The notes under the pieces are model-generated. The model made no database searches, was not told the DNA's origin, and worked only from the letters and a program-made list of their open reading frames with translations. 6,830 nucleotides of DNA, from positions 1 to 6,830 of the forward strand of contig DYMW01000082.1 in NCBI GenBank assembly GCA_020721385.1. Reading direction: 5' to 3'. A program made the translations under genes and the position numbers. The DNA comes from Sulfurovum sp. GTDB taxonomy: Bacteria; Campylobacterota; Campylobacteria; Campylobacterales; Sulfurovaceae. Positions 5,715 to 6,830 of the stretch are shown in pieces; position 1 is the stretch's first letter; the number at the start of each line of letters is the position of its first letter.

Positions 5715-6308
5715 ATGTTGAAAAAAATGGCCATGACAACGCTTTTTGCTTCAAGTCTATTGTTGGCAGAGAGTGGAGTAGGAATTAATATTAATGAAAA
5801 AGATTTAGAGGTAGAGGGTATACTTGATTCAAGAAATTTAGCCATTTTACAGACAAGTAGTACCATTTATCAAGCAGATTTTAATTTTCTCAATGTAGAT
5901 AGTGAAAAAAAATTACTTGGAGCAGGGTTGGGTGCAACCAATAAGCTTGAAGGTGTTGAAGGTGTTGAGTTAACTTTTGGTGCAAAATTTATTTGGGCGG
6001 ATGATAATCTTGACTATACAGATAATTTTTTAGCCGTACCTTTAATGGCAAAAGTACGCTATAATTTTCCTCCTTTGCTTTACAATATTCCTCCTGTGGC
6101 AGTTGAATCTAAAGTATTGTATGCACCAAAAGTTTTAGGATTTGGGGATGCCGAAAATTATAGTGAGTTTAGAGTTTCAGCCGATATTGAGATGATTGAA
6201 CAAGTTAGAGTTTATGTCGGATACCGAAATATTAAAACAAAATATAATAATTTTACAGAAAGTATTTTGGACAACAGTTTTTATGCAGGATTAAAAGTTA
6301 GTTATTAA
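5715..6308 (+). CDS. YfaZ-like outer-membrane protein
   Basis: A 197-residue exported protein whose function is not established. The first 18 or so residues are a signal peptide (two Lys, then a hydrophobic stretch ending Leu-Leu-Leu-Ala). The rest reads as beta strands alternating polar and hydrophobic residues, among them Leu-Leu-Gly-Ala-Gly-Leu-Gly-Ala at 67-74, Val-Pro-Leu-Met-Ala-Lys-Val-Arg-Tyr at 108-116 and Val-Tyr-Val-Gly-Tyr-Arg at 166-171. The C-terminus, Lys-Val-Ser-Tyr, ends in an aromatic residue as in BAM substrates. I assign it to the YfaZ-type barrel family from memory of that layout; a generic porin-like barrel is the alternative. Its stop codon overlaps the start of gmhB by one base, so the two are co-transcribed and probably translationally coupled, which hints at an envelope or LPS-linked role. 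Confidence 0.75.
   Translation: MLKKMAMTTLFASSLLLAESGVGININEKDLEVEGILDSRNLAILQTSSTIYQADFNFLNVDSEKKLLGAGLGATNKLEGVEGVELTFGAKFIWADDNLDYTDNFLAVPLMAKVRYNFPPLLYNIPPVAVESKVLYAPKVLGFGDAENYSEFRVSADIEMIEQVRVYVGYRNIKTKYNNFTESILDNSFYAGLKVSY
5949..5966 (+). repeat. In-frame 9-bp tandem duplication
   Basis: GAAGGTGTT occurs twice in a row and is followed by GAG, giving Glu-Gly-Val-Glu-Gly-Val-Glu (79-85) in a probable loop of the YfaZ-like protein. A copy-number change would keep the frame. Confidence 0.8.
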
Positions 6309-6830
6309 TGGTTAAACAAAAGGCACTTTTTTTAGACCGTGACGGCATTATTAATGTCGATCATGGTTATGTTTCAAAAATCAAAGATTTTGAATTTAAT
6401 GAGGGAATCTTTGAACTTCTTCAACTTTTTATTAAACATAATTATCAACTTTTTATTGTCACCAATCAATCAGGAATCGGTCGGAAATACTATACTTTGG
6501 AAGATTTTCATACCTTGACCCATTGGATGTTAGAAGAGTTTGAAAAACACCATATAAAAATAGCATCGGTTCATTTTTGTCAACATGCCCCAGAAGAGAC
6601 ATGTGCTTGTCGCAAACCTTCTATTGGTATGATAGAGCAAATTTTAGAAAAATATACCATTGATTTAACGTCATCATGGATGATAGGGGACAAACAAAGC
6701 GATATTGATTTGGCCCATAATGCCAACATTATGCACACTGTTGCCATAGGTGAAAGAGATATTAGGAATGCTACTTTATCTTTTAAAACCATTGCCAAAG
6801 CTCAAAGATATTTAGAGGAAAATCAAGATA
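6308..6830 (+). CDS. gmhB: D-glycero-beta-D-manno-heptose-1,7-bisphosphate 7-phosphatase (3' end outside window)
   Basis: An HAD-superfamily phosphatase that removes the C7 phosphate in the ADP-heptose pathway for LPS inner core. There are 174 codons with no stop before the window ends, so only the extreme C-terminus is probably missing. Motif I is Asp10-Arg-Asp12-Gly. Motif II is Thr52-Asn-Gln-Ser. Lys103 in Arg-Lys-Pro is motif III. Motif IV is Gly127-Asp128-Lys-Gln-Ser-Asp132. The zinc site typical of GmhB is present: Cys91-x-His93 and Cys99-x-Cys101. The ATG overlaps the upstream stop (TAATG), and an in-frame TAG at 6299-6301 rules out an earlier start. The ribosome-binding site is weak (AGGA about 17 bases away), which suggests translational coupling. 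Other heptose genes (gmhA, hldE, hldD) could follow downstream; that is inference. Confidence 0.95.
   Translation, partial: MVKQKALFLDRDGIINVDHGYVSKIKDFEFNEGIFELLQLFIKHNYQLFIVTNQSGIGRKYYTLEDFHTLTHWMLEEFEKHHIKIASVHFCQHAPEETCACRKPSIGMIEQILEKYTIDLTSSWMIGDKQSDIDLAHNANIMHTVAIGERDIRNATLSFKTIAKAQRYLEENQD

Noticed and set aside
1..6830. CRISPR array, insertion sequence, prophage, toxin-antitoxin or defence island
   Set aside because: No spaced repeat array, no transposase or integrase frame, no terminal inverted repeats and no gene pair of that kind were seen; gene content is housekeeping and envelope.

Overview
The window looks like ordinary chromosome from a member of Campylobacterota, most likely the Sulfurimonas/Sulfurovum side of the phylum; that placement is my judgement from remembered family sequences. 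It rests on low-GC coding regions, very AT-rich gaps, a small c553-like periplasmic cytochrome, several small beta-barrel proteins, a GroES of only 88 residues and promoters that often lack a clear -35 box. I see no transposase, phage gene, CRISPR array, toxin-antitoxin pair or rRNA.

Left part (1-984): the last six codons of a probable outer-membrane barrel gene enter on the plus strand and end at a strong intrinsic terminator. Convergent to it is a lipoprotein with an NlpC/P60 peptidoglycan hydrolase domain (minus strand). The AT-rich gap behind it holds the likely lipoprotein promoter, a plus-strand promoter-like element with a repeated 10-mer but no gene in front of it, the groESL terminator and a run of eight G.

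Middle (985-3352): the groES-groEL chaperonin operon is on the minus strand, with a 1-nt stop/start overlap and a near-consensus sigma70 promoter. Back to back with it, tRNA-Met(CAT) reads to the right from its own near-consensus promoter. A perfect 17-bp palindrome lies between the two promoters, and no CIRCE or HAIR heat-shock operator is visible.

Right part (3353-6830): an eight-strand-type outer-membrane barrel gene with its own terminator comes first, then serS (seryl-tRNA synthetase). A convergent c-type cytochrome gene follows. Last is a YfaZ-like outer-membrane protein gene translationally overlapped by gmhB (heptose bisphosphate phosphatase for LPS core synthesis), which runs off the end of the window.

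The genes serve protein folding, translation, electron transport and the cell envelope. I did not find a convincing new multi-gene system. The less expected signals are regulatory: the gene-less promoter facing the 3' end of groEL, the palindrome upstream of groES, a ribosome-binding region copied into the gene's own terminator, and the G8 run after groEL.
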